This document shows positions 1 to 8,677 of a stretch of DNA of 64,000 bases, in pieces. The stretch lies in the NCBI GenBank assembly GCA_027490305.1, contig JAIXYI010000071.1, forward strand, positions 1-64,000, given 5' to 3'. The DNA is from Flavobacteriaceae bacterium. Lineage in GTDB: Bacteria; Bacteroidota; Bacteroidia; Flavobacteriales; Flavobacteriaceae. How positions within the stretch are numbered: the stretch's first letter is position 1; every line of letters starts with the position of its first letter. The notes under the pieces were generated by a model. That model was not told the origin of the DNA and ran no database searches. It saw nothing but the letters and a program-made list of their open reading frames with translations. Both the position numbers and the translations under genes were made by a program.

Positions 1-21
1 AAACCACCCGTCTGCTTCGTT

Positions 22-60
22 GCATTTCCTCGCGATAGCGCCGCTATCGCTGCGGAATGC
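22..60. repeat. Near-perfect inverted repeat (REP-like)
   Basis: Two 19-base arms (22-40 and 42-60) surround a single central base; the inner GATAGCG/CGCTATC part is perfect and the outer part has a few mismatches. The element lies in the short space before the terminator of the amylase gene. It could be a REP-type dispersed palindrome, but no second copy was noticed in this window. Confidence 0.55.
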
Positions 61-123
61 GCCTTGCATCCAAGTGCTTTCCGCCATCCTGACTTCATGC
101 TTATATCGAACTCACGTTAAATA

Positions 124-155
124 AAAAAACCGCGATTCAAGTCGCGGTTTTTTTT
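124..155. terminator. Bidirectional rho-independent terminator
   Basis: Perfect 9-bp stem AAACCGCGA/TCGCGGTTT (127-135 and 142-150) with a 6-base loop. Runs of A on the left and T on the right allow termination on either strand. It lies just downstream of the stop codon of the minus-strand GH13 gene. Confidence 0.85.
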
Positions 156-1536
156 ATGGTTTGACCAGCACTTGATAACCCCATGCCGGAAGCGATATCA
201 CGTCGTCTCCTTTGAGGTTTACTGTTGCTCCAGAGAACAGCTCTTTGTATGAGCCTTTCTGGTATTTCGAATCAAGTGTCACCTCGGCCGGCAGTTTGCT
301 GAAATTGATGATCGAGATCACCTGGTCGTCACCGGATGTGCGCGAGAACGAGATCACCTGGTCGGGCTTGTTGTTGAAAATCCGGATCATCACGCCGCCG
401 GCTTTTCCATTCCATAAGGCTTTGTTACGATGTTTGAGGTCGAAAAGCGTTCGGAACAGTTGCGCATGCGGGTCGTCTTTCCAGACGATTTCATCCTTTT
501 CAAAAAAGGCCAGTGAGCGGTTGAGTCCGGCTTCTTGTCCGCTATACACCAACGGCATACCATTTACTGTTCCCGTCAATACGATCGCGGCATCCAGCGC
601 ATCCCCGAAATTCGTATACGGATTGCCTTCCCATGAATTCTTGTCGTGGTTATCGGTGAAGGTCATCCGATACGCATCCCGCGGAAAGGTGCTGACGTCA
701 TGGGCCAGGTACTCGACAATCCCCCCGACGGGCTTTCCGTCGCGGGTGACGGCTACCATCTTATCCCAAAGCGACCAGGCGTAGGTCATATCGAAGGCCT
801 TGGCGTGAAGATCGCGGGATTCCCATTCCCCCAACATAAAAACGGGCTTTACGGCGTCGAGCCGTGCCCGGACGTTGTCCCAGAAGTCCACCGGCACAAA
901 TCCGGCCGTATCGCATCGGAAACCGTCGATTCCCATATCGCGCACCCAATACGCCATCACGTCGGTCATATACTTGCGCAAACCGGGGTTGTCATAATCG
1001 AAGTCGATGACGTCGTCCCAGTCATACCAGGGAGTGGGCTGGAAATTCCCTTCCGGCGTCTTCGTATACCAATCCGGATGCTCTTTTGCCAGCGGATTGT
1101 CCCAGGAGGAGTGGTTCGCCACCCAGTCGATAATCAGGTGCATGCCCTGATCGTGTACGGCCTTGACCAGATGTTTGAAATCCGCTTTGGTGCCAAATTC
1201 CGGGTTGACACCATAGAAATCAATGATGGAATAGTAACTGCCCAGGGTTCCCTTTCGCTTCTCCTTCCCAATCGGATGTACCGGCATCAGCCAGATAATA
1301 TCAATTCCCATTTTCTTGAGTCGGGGTAGGTGCGACTCAAACGCGCGAAACGTTCCTTCCTTTGTATACTGCCGGACGTTGACTTCGTATATCGTAGCCG
1401 CCTGCGCCCATGATGGGTGTTTTACCTGTACATATTCTTTGGGTGTATAGTCGGATTCAGGTGCACTCCCTTTTTCCGTTTTTTGTTCGCATGCCAGAAG
1501 GCAAAGGGTTACGCCGGCGAGTACGAGTCGCTTCAT
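154..1536 (-). CDS. GH13 alpha-amylase-family lipoprotein
   Basis: Predicted surface or periplasmic alpha-glucan hydrolase. The ATG at 1536 is preferred over the upstream in-frame ATG at 1587 because it gives a lipoprotein signal peptide with the lipobox LLAC (Cys16). All four classical GH13 blocks are visible: DWVANHSS, GFRCDTAGF with nucleophile Asp209, the general acid Glu237 in GEWES, and FTDNHD with Asp298. A C-terminal all-beta domain follows (about 380-460). Length (460 aa) is normal for small Bacteroidota GH13 lipoproteins. It stands alone, with no SusC/SusD neighbour, so it is not part of a visible starch-utilisation locus. Exact substrate (starch, maltodextrin or trehalose-type) cannot be told from sequence. 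Confidence 0.9.
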   Translation of the reverse strand: MKRLVLAGVTLCLLACEQKTEKGSAPESDYTPKEYVQVKHPSWAQAATIYEVNVRQYTKEGTFRAFESHLPRLKKMGIDIIWLMPVHPIGKEKRKGTLGSYYSIIDFYGVNPEFGTKADFKHLVKAVHDQGMHLIIDWVANHSSWDNPLAKEHPDWYTKTPEGNFQPTPWYDWDDVIDFDYDNPGLRKYMTDVMAYWVRDMGIDGFRCDTAGFVPVDFWDNVRARLDAVKPVFMLGEWESRDLHAKAFDMTYAWSLWDKMVAVTRDGKPVGGIVEYLAHDVSTFPRDAYRMTFTDNHDKNSWEGNPYTNFGDALDAAIVLTGTVNGMPLVYSGQEAGLNRSLAFFEKDEIVWKDDPHAQLFRTLFDLKHRNKALWNGKAGGVMIRIFNNKPDQVISFSRTSGDDQVISIINFSKLPAEVTLDSKYQKGSYKELFSGATVNLKGDDVISLPAWGYQVLVKP

Positions 1537-1614
1537 AATCAAAGGTTTTGGTTTCGAAATATAAGAAAATCGCCGGGAAAAGCGCACCCGAGGGCCGTGA
1601 CAACGTCGGTTAAT

Positions 1615-1644
1615 AAAAAAGGCGGCCTTTTTCAGACCGCCTTT
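1615..1644 (-). terminator. Terminator of the SPFH gene
   Basis: AAAGGCGG (1618-1625) pairs with CCGCCTTT (1637-1644). On the minus strand the stem is followed by a run of six T. It lies 13 bases after the stop codon of the SPFH-domain gene. Confidence 0.8.
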
Positions 1645-1656
1645 CCCTTTATACTA

Positions 1657-3564
1657 TTACGATTCCGGTTGGGCTTTCTTCTCCGCGTCCATCATCTCCA
1701 TCAGCTTCATACCCAATAGTCCGCTGATGGGGCCGTCGCTTCCGCCGTTGCCTGAGATCAGCACATCTGGTATCACTTTGATATTGCCTTTGGCGATCTC
1801 TTCCGTGATTTTGTAACGGGTAAAGTTGTCGCCGCCCATGGCCCTGACCTGTAGCTCATACGCTTCAGCGGTTGATTTACCGATCGCCATGATTTTCTCC
1901 GCTTCGGCCAGACCCGTTTTCGAAATGCGTTCGGCTTCAGCGCCTGCCGTCATCTTGGTCGCTTCCGCCTGGGCACCGGCTTTCGCTTTGGTGGCTTCGG
2001 CTTCTGCACTGGCGCGCATTTTCATGGCTTCCGCTTCGGCATTTACCGACAGTTTGAGACTGGTCGCATCGCCTTCCGCTTTCTTGACGGTAGCGTCCGC
2101 AGTTCGTTGCGCGATTTCAACGCTTTGGGACGCCCGTACGATTTCCTTCTGCATATCGGCAATAGCCGTTTCCTTCTCGACTCCCTGACGTTGTTCCTGC
2201 GCCATTTTCTGGGTCTGGTAGGTCTTTTGCTCTTCCTCCGCAATTTTCCGGTCGGTCAGCGTTTTCATGAGGGAATCCGGTGGCACGATGTCGCCAATCA
2301 GGGTATCGACGGCGTTGACGTTGTATTCGTCGAGTACGGTTTTGATATGGACCTTAGCCGATTCCTGGCGTTCCTTACGCGTACTAAGGAACGAAATGAC
2401 ATCGCTATCCTGTGCCGAGTTCCGGAAGTAGTTGCCTATGGTCGGCTCAAGCACCTGCGACACCAGGTTCGTCATGCTGCCGAAACGCGCAATCACTTTC
2501 GGCGCTTCGTTTGCCGGCACGTGGATGATCTGTGCTACGTCAAGATTGAACGGGAATCCGTCTTTGGAACGGACGGTGATCGTTGACAGGTTCTTATCAA
2601 GGTCGTGCGACTCGCTTCTGGCGTTCGCCCAGTTGAGCACGAGGTTGGTGGTCGGAACGGGTTCCAACTTGGTCGTGTATTTGTTGAGCGCATATTTTCC
2701 GGGTCCCAGTGGTTCCATCCACACGCCCCGTTGGCCTTTCGACACAATGTTGCCGTGTTTAAACGATTCGCCGGTTACGTCCTGGCCGTCTTCACCAATA
2801 TAGGAGATGACTACGCCCACATAACCAATCGGCACATCCGTCATCGGATTCTGCTCGATCTGGATACCCCAGGTGTTGATATAGTAGGAACCGGCGAGCA
2901 TTACCTGCGGTTGCAGACCCCGGTTTCCGCCATTTTTCAGGAACTGGTCAAAATCCTGGAAGTTGTTGTGGCCTTCGACATAGCGACCGGCGATTTGGCC
3001 AATTGGAATAGGTTCGCCGTCAAGCGCGGTGACGATACCTACCATGTTCTCGTCGATCTTCACCTGGTATTCGATGATGACTTCGAACAGATAGGTGTTG
3101 ATACGATAGGATCCGGTTGTGATGAACGCGGTCTGCCGACCTTTCTGCCCTCCGTTTTCAAGGAAGGCGGTGGCATCCTGGAAGTTGTCAGAGTCGACTT
3201 TCCGCGCGAGGATACGCCCCGTTGGGATCTCCATACCGTCGCGGGCCATGACCAGACCGATCCGTCCTTCGGGTATGATGGTAAACGGCGTCATTTCAAC
3301 TGAATACTGCCAGATCCACTTACCCCAGTAAAGTCCCGGCGCCAGGGTCTTCGCCTGGAAGCCCGCTTCGCCACGGGTAGCAATGATGCGCCCATCCGGT
3401 AAGGATTTGGCAGCACCGAACAAAACGAACTTCTTCGTCACCAGACCGATACGGTCTTCTGGAACGATTACCATCCCGAAGAACACCCTCAGGACAAATT
3501 TGTACAAAACAACCCCTATCAGGATCAGCAACAGCCACCCGTAGGACATTAAAAATGGTATCAT
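1657..3564 (-). CDS. SPFH/Band-7 flotillin-like membrane protein
   Basis: A 635-residue protein with a hydrophobic N-terminal anchor (residues 4-32), repeated SPFH-type beta segments (recurring IPxGRIxAR / GSYxINT pattern through about residue 270), a Band-7 domain (about 280-420), and a long Ala/Glu/Lys-rich coiled coil (about 430-580, with repeats such as AEAEAxKxxA). This is the plan of flotillin-like scaffold proteins that oligomerise in the inner membrane and organise microdomains. It is longer at the N terminus than typical FloT (about 500 aa). The usual NfeD partner is not adjacent, so its specific role is unknown. A TAATTTAG box about 25 bases upstream may be its -7 promoter element. 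Confidence 0.85.
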   Translation of the reverse strand: MIPFLMSYGWLLLILIGVVLYKFVLRVFFGMVIVPEDRIGLVTKKFVLFGAAKSLPDGRIIATRGEAGFQAKTLAPGLYWGKWIWQYSVEMTPFTIIPEGRIGLVMARDGMEIPTGRILARKVDSDNFQDATAFLENGGQKGRQTAFITTGSYRINTYLFEVIIEYQVKIDENMVGIVTALDGEPIPIGQIAGRYVEGHNNFQDFDQFLKNGGNRGLQPQVMLAGSYYINTWGIQIEQNPMTDVPIGYVGVVISYIGEDGQDVTGESFKHGNIVSKGQRGVWMEPLGPGKYALNKYTTKLEPVPTTNLVLNWANARSESHDLDKNLSTITVRSKDGFPFNLDVAQIIHVPANEAPKVIARFGSMTNLVSQVLEPTIGNYFRNSAQDSDVISFLSTRKERQESAKVHIKTVLDEYNVNAVDTLIGDIVPPDSLMKTLTDRKIAEEEQKTYQTQKMAQEQRQGVEKETAIADMQKEIVRASQSVEIAQRTADATVKKAEGDATSLKLSVNAEAEAMKMRASAEAEATKAKAGAQAEATKMTAGAEAERISKTGLAEAEKIMAIGKSTAEAYELQVRAMGGDNFTRYKITEEIAKGNIKVIPDVLISGNGGSDGPISGLLGMKLMEMMDAEKKAQPES

Positions 3565-3672
3565 GTTTGGAAAAGTTTGAAGATGCTAAATTACGAATAG
3601 ATTAACATTTCTTATTCGAAAATTCGTACAATTAACCAAATGATTGCTGTGCCTGACGGATTTTTTAGGATT

Positions 3673-3696
3673 CGCACGCGTTCCCGTGCGTTTTTT
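3673..3696 (+). terminator. Orphan plus-strand terminator-like hairpin
   Basis: CGCACG (3673-3678) pairs with CGTGCG (3685-3690), followed by six T on the plus strand only. No plus-strand gene is visible upstream, so it may end an unannotated short transcript from 3565-3670 or be a chance hairpin. Confidence 0.4.
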
Positions 3697-3723
3697 CATC
3701 AAAAAGATTCCGTTTCGATCAAG

Positions 3724-3750
3724 AAAAAGCCCGGGGTGAGCCGGGCTTTT
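3724..3750 (-). terminator. Terminator of lpdA
   Basis: AGCCCGG/CCGGGCT stem with flanking A and T runs, located 16 bases after the stop codon of the minus-strand lipoamide dehydrogenase gene. Confidence 0.85.
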
Positions 3751-3766
3751 ATAATGATTTTGTTTC

Positions 3767-5152
3767 TTACAAGTGGATGACTTCACCGTAAGCATCGGCA
3801 GCCGCCTCCATGATGGCTTCGCTCATGGTAGGGTGCGGGTGGATCGACTTGATGATCTCGTGTCCGGTCGTTTCCAGTTTCCGTGCTACAACCGCTTCTG
3901 CAATCATATCGGTTACCCCGGCACCAATCATATGGCAACCCAGCCATTCGCCGTATTTGGCATCGAAGATGACTTTCACGAAACCGTCGGGTGTGCCGGC
4001 CGCTTTTGCTTTTCCGGATGCAGAGAACGGGAACTTACCTACTTTCAATTCGTATCCTTTTTCCTTCGCCTGTTTTTCTGTGAGTCCGACGGATGCGATT
4101 TCCGGCGTAGCATACGTACAACCCGGAATGTTGCCATAGTCGATCGGATCTACGTGCAGGCCTTTGATTTTCTCTACGCAGGTGATGCCTTCCGCAGAGG
4201 CCACGTGGGCAAGGGCAGGCCCCGGAACTACGTCGCCAATGGCGTAGTACCCCGGCACATTGGTGCGATAGAATTCATCTACCGTTATTTTGTCGCGGTC
4301 GGTTTTGATGCCGACTTCCTCAAGGCCGATATTTTCGATGTTGGTTTTAATACCCACCGCCGATAATACGATATCGGCTTCGAGCACTTCTTCACCTTTT
4401 GCTGTTTTGACGGTGGCTTTCACGCCGGCTCCGCTCGTATCGACTTTCTCTACCGATGCGTTCGTCATGATGGTGATGCCGGCTTTTTTCAGCGAACGCT
4501 CGAACTGCTTCGAGATATCCTCATCTTCCAAGGGAACGATGTTCGGCAGGTATTCCACAATGGTAACCTGGGTGCCCATCGAGTTATAGAAGTGGGCGAA
4601 TTCGACACCGATGGCACCGGATCCCACCACAATCATTGATTTTGGTTGTTCCGGCAGCGTCATCGCCTGGCGGTATCCGATGACTTTCTTCCCATCCTGT
4701 GGGAGGTTCGGAAGTTCCCGTGAGCGGGCGCCCGTAGCGATAATGATATGGTCAGCCGAGTACTCGGTTTCTTTTCCGTCTTTAGTTACGCCGACTTTTT
4801 TGCCCGGCTTTACTTTCCCGATTCCTTCGATGACATCGATTTTATTCTTTTTCATCAAAAACGTCACGCCTTTGCTCATGCCGTCGGCAACGTTTCTCGA
4901 GCGCGCAATGACCGCTCCGAAGTCTTTGTCGAAATCATTCACTTTGAGTCCGTAATCGGACGCGTGCTTCAGGTAATCGAACACCTGTGCCGACTTCAGC
5001 AACGCCTTGGTCGGTATACAGCCCCAGTTAAGGCAAACGCCACCCAGACTTTCCTTCTCGACCACAGCGGTCTTAAAGCCCAGTTGCGAAGCGCGGATCG
5101 CCGTTACATAGCCGCCAGGGCCACTTCCTAAAACAATTACATCGTATTTCAT
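3767..5152 (-). CDS. lpdA: Dihydrolipoyl dehydrogenase (E3)
   Basis: Flavoprotein that reoxidises dihydrolipoamide with NAD+ in pyruvate/2-oxoglutarate dehydrogenase complexes (cytosol). The 461-residue chain has the N-terminal FAD-binding GSGPGGYVTAIRA, the redox disulfide GGVCLNWGCIPTK (Cys40/Cys45), the central NAD-binding GSGAIGVEFA, the second FAD motif AIGDV, and the C-terminal HPHPTMSE with catalytic His440/Glu445. It is a single gene with its own terminator. No E1/E2 gene is adjacent, so it probably serves several complexes. Confidence 0.97.
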   Translation of the reverse strand: MKYDVIVLGSGPGGYVTAIRASQLGFKTAVVEKESLGGVCLNWGCIPTKALLKSAQVFDYLKHASDYGLKVNDFDKDFGAVIARSRNVADGMSKGVTFLMKKNKIDVIEGIGKVKPGKKVGVTKDGKETEYSADHIIIATGARSRELPNLPQDGKKVIGYRQAMTLPEQPKSMIVVGSGAIGVEFAHFYNSMGTQVTIVEYLPNIVPLEDEDISKQFERSLKKAGITIMTNASVEKVDTSGAGVKATVKTAKGEEVLEADIVLSAVGIKTNIENIGLEEVGIKTDRDKITVDEFYRTNVPGYYAIGDVVPGPALAHVASAEGITCVEKIKGLHVDPIDYGNIPGCTYATPEIASVGLTEKQAKEKGYELKVGKFPFSASGKAKAAGTPDGFVKVIFDAKYGEWLGCHMIGAGVTDMIAEAVVARKLETTGHEIIKSIHPHPTMSEAIMEAAADAYGEVIHL

Positions 5153-5226
5153 GTTCGTGTGATTTGCAAATTATTTGGCGCTACGAAAGTAACGATTAAT
5201 TGGCGAATGGCAAGTTGGGGGGGAGG

Positions 5227-5340
5227 GTTGATAGTTGATAGTTCATGGTTCATGGCTCATGGTTGATGGCCTAAGTGTTATCGGAGGTGAAGCCTGCTGT
5301 CGCCTGTTGTACCCACTGACTACTAACCACTGACTACTAA
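5227..5340. repeat. Short-period intergenic word array
   Basis: From 5227 to about 5268 the sequence is a degenerate 7-base word (GTTGATA, GTTCATG, GCTCATG, GTTGATG). At 5313-5326 and 5327-5340 there is an exact 14-bp tandem duplication, CCACTGACTACTAA. It lies between the start of lpdA and the end of the ABC exporter gene. Confidence 0.75.
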
Positions 5341-5345
5341 CTCCT

Positions 5346-7109
5346 TCACCCCGTCTGCCGTTCACTCTCAAACTGTGCGTAATACAAGTTTCGATATACC
5401 CCTTCCTCACGATTCAGCAGTTCGGCATGTGATCCTTCCTCAATGACCAATCCTTTGTCCATTACCAGAATTTTATCGGCTTTCACAATCGTAGCCAGAC
5501 GGTGCGCGATCACAATAGACGTGCGGCCTTCCGTTAATTTTTCTGTCGCGTTCTGGATCAGTTCCTCCGTATGCGTATCTACCGATGATGTTGCTTCATC
5601 AAGAATCAGGATGCCAGGGTTGCTGACGTAGGCCCGCAAAAACGCAATGAGCTGGCGCTGGCCCGACGACAGCATCACACCGCGTTCCTTCACATTATAG
5701 TTGTAGCCGTTCGGCAGGTTCATGATGAAATCGTGTACGCCAATCTTTCGCGCGGCCGACACCACTTGCTCCATCGTAATGGTCGGATCGTAAAGCGTGA
5801 TGTTGTTGAAGATGGTATCCGCGAAAAGGAATACATCCTGTAATACCACCGCGATCTGCCGCCGCAACGAATCAAGGCGGTAGTTTCGAATGTCTTCGCC
5901 TTCGATGGTAATCCGGCCTGAATTGAGTTCGTAGAAACGGTTCAGCAGGTTGATGATGGTCGATTTTCCTGCTCCGGTAGCGCCTACGATGGCGACGGTC
6001 TGGCCCGGTACCACCTGGAAACTGATTCCTTTGATGATTTCTTCATCCGGGTTATAGCCGAAGTGGACGTTCTCAAAGGTAATTGTTCCTTTAAAGTCGG
6101 GCGCTTCCAGTTGGCCGACGTCCTGTATCTGGTCGTCGGTATCGAGGATGTCGAATACGCGGTTCGCGGCAATCATCCCCATTTGCATCTCATTGAATTT
6201 ATCGGCGATTTGGCGTAATGGGTTGAACAGCATGCCAATGAACATCGTATAAGTAGCCAACTCCGGGAATTCCGTCGTGGTGTCACCCAATGCAATCAGT
6301 AAACCGCCATGCCACACGACAAAAGCCAGCGTAAACGACGAAACGATATCGGCAATAGGGAAGAAGATCGAGTTGTAGAGGATGGTCTTGATCCAGGCGA
6401 CATTGTGTTTTTGGTTGATATCGCTGAACTTCTGCGCCTCCGTTTCCTCGCGGGTGAAAAGCTGCACGATTTTCATACCGGTAACGCGTTCCTGCACAAA
6501 GGTATTGATGGCCGCCACCTGGGTACGGACTTCCTCAAACGCGACCTGCATTTTTCGTTGGAAGATACGGGTAACGTAGAGCAAAAACGGCATCACCGCC
6601 ACCGGAATCCAGGCGAGCTTCCAGTTCATAACGAAAATGACGATCAATACCACGACCATTTTCAACAGGTCGCTGAGGATCATGAAGAGTCCCTGACTGA
6701 AGATCCGGGCGATTGATTCTATATCGGATACTGTTCTTGTAACCAATTGTCCTACAGGTGCCAGGTCGAAGTATTTCATCCGGAACTTCAACATATGATT
6801 GAACAGTTTTACCCGGATATCGCGGACGATTTCCTGCCCCAGTTTGTTGGCCAGGAACACAAAATAAAACTGTGCGAACACCTCCAGCAACAGCAAAACG
6901 GCAATGCCGGCACAGAACAGTTCCAGTCCGTCCCGACGGTGGTGCTGCAGGAAAATCTTAATTACAAACCCCATGGCCCACGGGCGGGCGGCGGCAAATC
7001 CAGCCAGGGCGATGGCCCAGAAGATCACCCCGTAATACAACGTCCGGTAGGGCGCGGTATACACCATGATGCGTTTAAAAACTTTTGTATCGAATGCTTT
7101 TGCTTTCAT
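5346..7109 (-). CDS. ABC exporter, fused membrane and ATPase domains (MsbA-like)
   Basis: A half-transporter of 587 residues: six-helix transmembrane domain (about 20-320), then the nucleotide-binding domain with Walker A GATGAGKST (about 375), signature LSSGQRQ, Walker B ILILDEATSSVD, and the H-loop AHRLAT. It would act as a homodimer in the inner membrane. The family includes lipid A flippases (MsbA) and multidrug exporters, and sequence alone does not separate them. The start lies 6 bases after the truA stop, so the two are probably co-transcribed, an arrangement without obvious functional meaning. Confidence 0.9.
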   Translation of the reverse strand: MKAKAFDTKVFKRIMVYTAPYRTLYYGVIFWAIALAGFAAARPWAMGFVIKIFLQHHRRDGLELFCAGIAVLLLLEVFAQFYFVFLANKLGQEIVRDIRVKLFNHMLKFRMKYFDLAPVGQLVTRTVSDIESIARIFSQGLFMILSDLLKMVVVLIVIFVMNWKLAWIPVAVMPFLLYVTRIFQRKMQVAFEEVRTQVAAINTFVQERVTGMKIVQLFTREETEAQKFSDINQKHNVAWIKTILYNSIFFPIADIVSSFTLAFVVWHGGLLIALGDTTTEFPELATYTMFIGMLFNPLRQIADKFNEMQMGMIAANRVFDILDTDDQIQDVGQLEAPDFKGTITFENVHFGYNPDEEIIKGISFQVVPGQTVAIVGATGAGKSTIINLLNRFYELNSGRITIEGEDIRNYRLDSLRRQIAVVLQDVFLFADTIFNNITLYDPTITMEQVVSAARKIGVHDFIMNLPNGYNYNVKERGVMLSSGQRQLIAFLRAYVSNPGILILDEATSSVDTHTEELIQNATEKLTEGRTSIVIAHRLATIVKADKILVMDKGLVIEEGSHAELLNREEGVYRNLYYAQFESERQTG

Positions 7110-7115
7110 ATCATA

Positions 7116-7841
7116 TCAATAATCGACCTTCACCAGTGAAAGTCCGTGTGCCGGCACTGAAAAACCGGCCCGTCCGCGGTCGCGGCTTTCGATGATCCCG
7201 CGTATGTCATTCGGTGTTGCTTTCCCACTGCCGATGGTCACAAGGGTACCCACGATGGCCCGTACCATATTACGGAGGAAGCGATCGGCGGCAATCCGGA
7301 AAACCAGTTCCGCGCCGCGCTGTTCCCATTTCGCTTCTGTGATCGCGCATCGGAAGGATGAAACGTCCGTGTCGACTTTCGAGAAACACTCAAAATCATC
7401 ATATTCCATCAAAAAGGCGGCAGCTTCGTTCATCGCGGCTACGTCAAGAGGGAGTGTGTGTCGCCAGGCGAATTCCGTTGAAAACACGTCTTTTTGCGTC
7501 GCGATACGGTACTCGTAGGTGCGTTTCGTAGCGTCGAAACGGGCGTGGGCATCCGGTGCGACCTCATAAATGGCGTGAACCGCGATGTCGTTCGGTAGGA
7601 AGGAATTCAACTTATGGATCCATTTGGGGATGTCCTCCAGCGCGTTCGCATCGAAGTGCGCGAACATTTCCGATGCGTGCACCCCGGCATCCGTACGTCC
7701 GGCACCGGTGAGGGCAATCGGTTCACCCAACAGCAGCGAAAACGCGTGTTCCATCGTACCCTGCACCGTAACGGCATTGGGTTGCGACTGCCATCCGCGG
7801 TACTGCGTGCCTTTGTAGGAAAATCTCGTGAAATAGCGCAA
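7116..7841 (-). CDS. truA: tRNA pseudouridine(38-40) synthase TruA
   Basis: Isomerises uridines 38-40 in the anticodon arm of tRNAs. The catalytic aspartate lies in GRTDAGVHA; other family segments are FSYKGTQYRGWQ near the N terminus and RFLRNMVRAIVGTL near the C terminus. The open frame reaches a GTG at 7865, but that codon overlaps the -7 promoter box (7865-7872). The TTG at 7841 gives the family-typical beginning (M)RYFTRFSYKG and is preferred. It heads a two-gene operon with the ABC exporter. Confidence 0.93.
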   Translation of the reverse strand: MRYFTRFSYKGTQYRGWQSQPNAVTVQGTMEHAFSLLLGEPIALTGAGRTDAGVHASEMFAHFDANALEDIPKWIHKLNSFLPNDIAVHAIYEVAPDAHARFDATKRTYEYRIATQKDVFSTEFAWRHTLPLDVAAMNEAAAFLMEYDDFECFSKVDTDVSSFRCAITEAKWEQRGAELVFRIAADRFLRNMVRAIVGTLVTIGSGKATPNDIRGIIESRDRGRAGFSVPAHGLSLVKVDY

Positions 7842-7864
7842 GTGAAGTCGAATTTTTGGACGCA

Positions 7865-7872
7865 CAAAGATA
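7865..7872 (-). promoter_or_regulatory. Candidate -7 element for truA
   Basis: Minus-strand TATCTTTG matches the Bacteroidota -7 consensus TAnnTTTG and sits 24 bases before the preferred truA start. No convincing -33 TTG was found at the usual distance. A divergent TATCTTG at 7917-7923 could serve the metallophosphoesterase gene. Confidence 0.5.
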
Positions 7873-7941
7873 CGGATTAATCACACGTGCGTCGCGGCGG
7901 ACGCTGTCACTTTCGCTATCTTGCAGCATACAAAAAACAGG

Positions 7942-8439
7942 GTGAAAAAGATTCTTTTGTTGTCGGATACGCACAGCCATGTCGACGACACGATGCTAAA
8001 ATACGGTGCCCAGGCCGATGAGATCTGGCATGCCGGCGATATCGGCGATCTTTCAGTGACCGACGCACTCCGTGAAGTAGCGCCTCTTCGGGCGGTTTTC
8101 GGCAACATCGACGATGACAAGGCCCGACGGGAGTTCCCGCTGCACCAGCGCTTTTTCTGCGAGGAGGTCGACGTGTGGATCACGCACATCGGCGGGTACC
8201 CCGGACACTACAATCCTACCATCCGAAGCGAGTTGTATTTAAACCCGCCGCGGTTGTTTGTATGCGGACATTCGCACATCCTTCGGGTGATGAACGACCC
8301 AAAACTCGGACTCCTCCACATGAACCCCGGTGCCATCGGCAAGCACGGTTTTCATTCCGTTCGTACGATGCTGCGCTTTACGATTGAGGGGGGCGATATC
8401 CGGCAATTGGAGGTAATTGAGATGGAGAAGAGAGGGTAA
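7942..8439 (+). CDS. YfcE/MJ0936-type metallophosphoesterase
   Basis: Small calcineurin-like phosphodiesterase of about 165 residues. Metal-binding motifs appear in the family order: SDTHSH, HAGDIGD, GNIDDD, ITHIGG and CGHSHI, giving the usual two-metal centre. The GTG at 7942 yields the typical start KKILLLSDTHSH; the upstream TTG at 7921 is part of a probable promoter box. It is transcribed divergently from truA. Family members hydrolyse phosphodiesters in vitro; the natural substrate is generally unknown. Confidence 0.88.
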   Translation: MKKILLLSDTHSHVDDTMLKYGAQADEIWHAGDIGDLSVTDALREVAPLRAVFGNIDDDKARREFPLHQRFFCEEVDVWITHIGGYPGHYNPTIRSELYLNPPRLFVCGHSHILRVMNDPKLGLLHMNPGAIGKHGFHSVRTMLRFTIEGGDIRQLEVIEMEKRG

Positions 8440-8443
8440 AGGG

Positions 8444-8662
8444 GAGTCCCTAAGCTCCTAAGCTCCTGAGTCCCTTAGCAAGTAGGCTTCATCGATGAAG
8501 TAGGGATAAAGACTAAATGGAGACAAAACACGCCCGATGTAACATTCAAAAGCCTTTAGACGTAAGCAGTATACCGCAAGCAGTAGTGATTTGCGCCCAG
8601 GGACTCAGGAGCTCAGGGACTAAGGCACTCAGGGACTAAGGAGCTCAGGGACTCAGCATCTC
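8444..8662. repeat. Inverted pair of 8-base word arrays
   Basis: Between two convergent genes, an array of 8-base words (CTCCTAAG, CTCCTGAG, TCCCTTAG) at about 8444-8479 is mirrored on the other strand by a longer array of the same words at about 8596-8662. The two arms could fold into a long imperfect hairpin around 115 bases of unique sequence, perhaps limiting convergent transcription. No gene is seen in the gap. Confidence 0.7.
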
Positions 8663-8677
8663 ATCTCCTCCCCACCC

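Noticed and set aside
212-1329. Long plus-strand frames inside the amylase gene (and similar antisense frames in other genes)
   Set aside because: They are mirror frames of strongly conserved coding sequence caused by codon bias; none has an independent motif.
3586-3795. Open frame of 69 codons on the minus strand
   Set aside because: It runs through the lpdA terminator and the end of lpdA and has no recognisable protein pattern.
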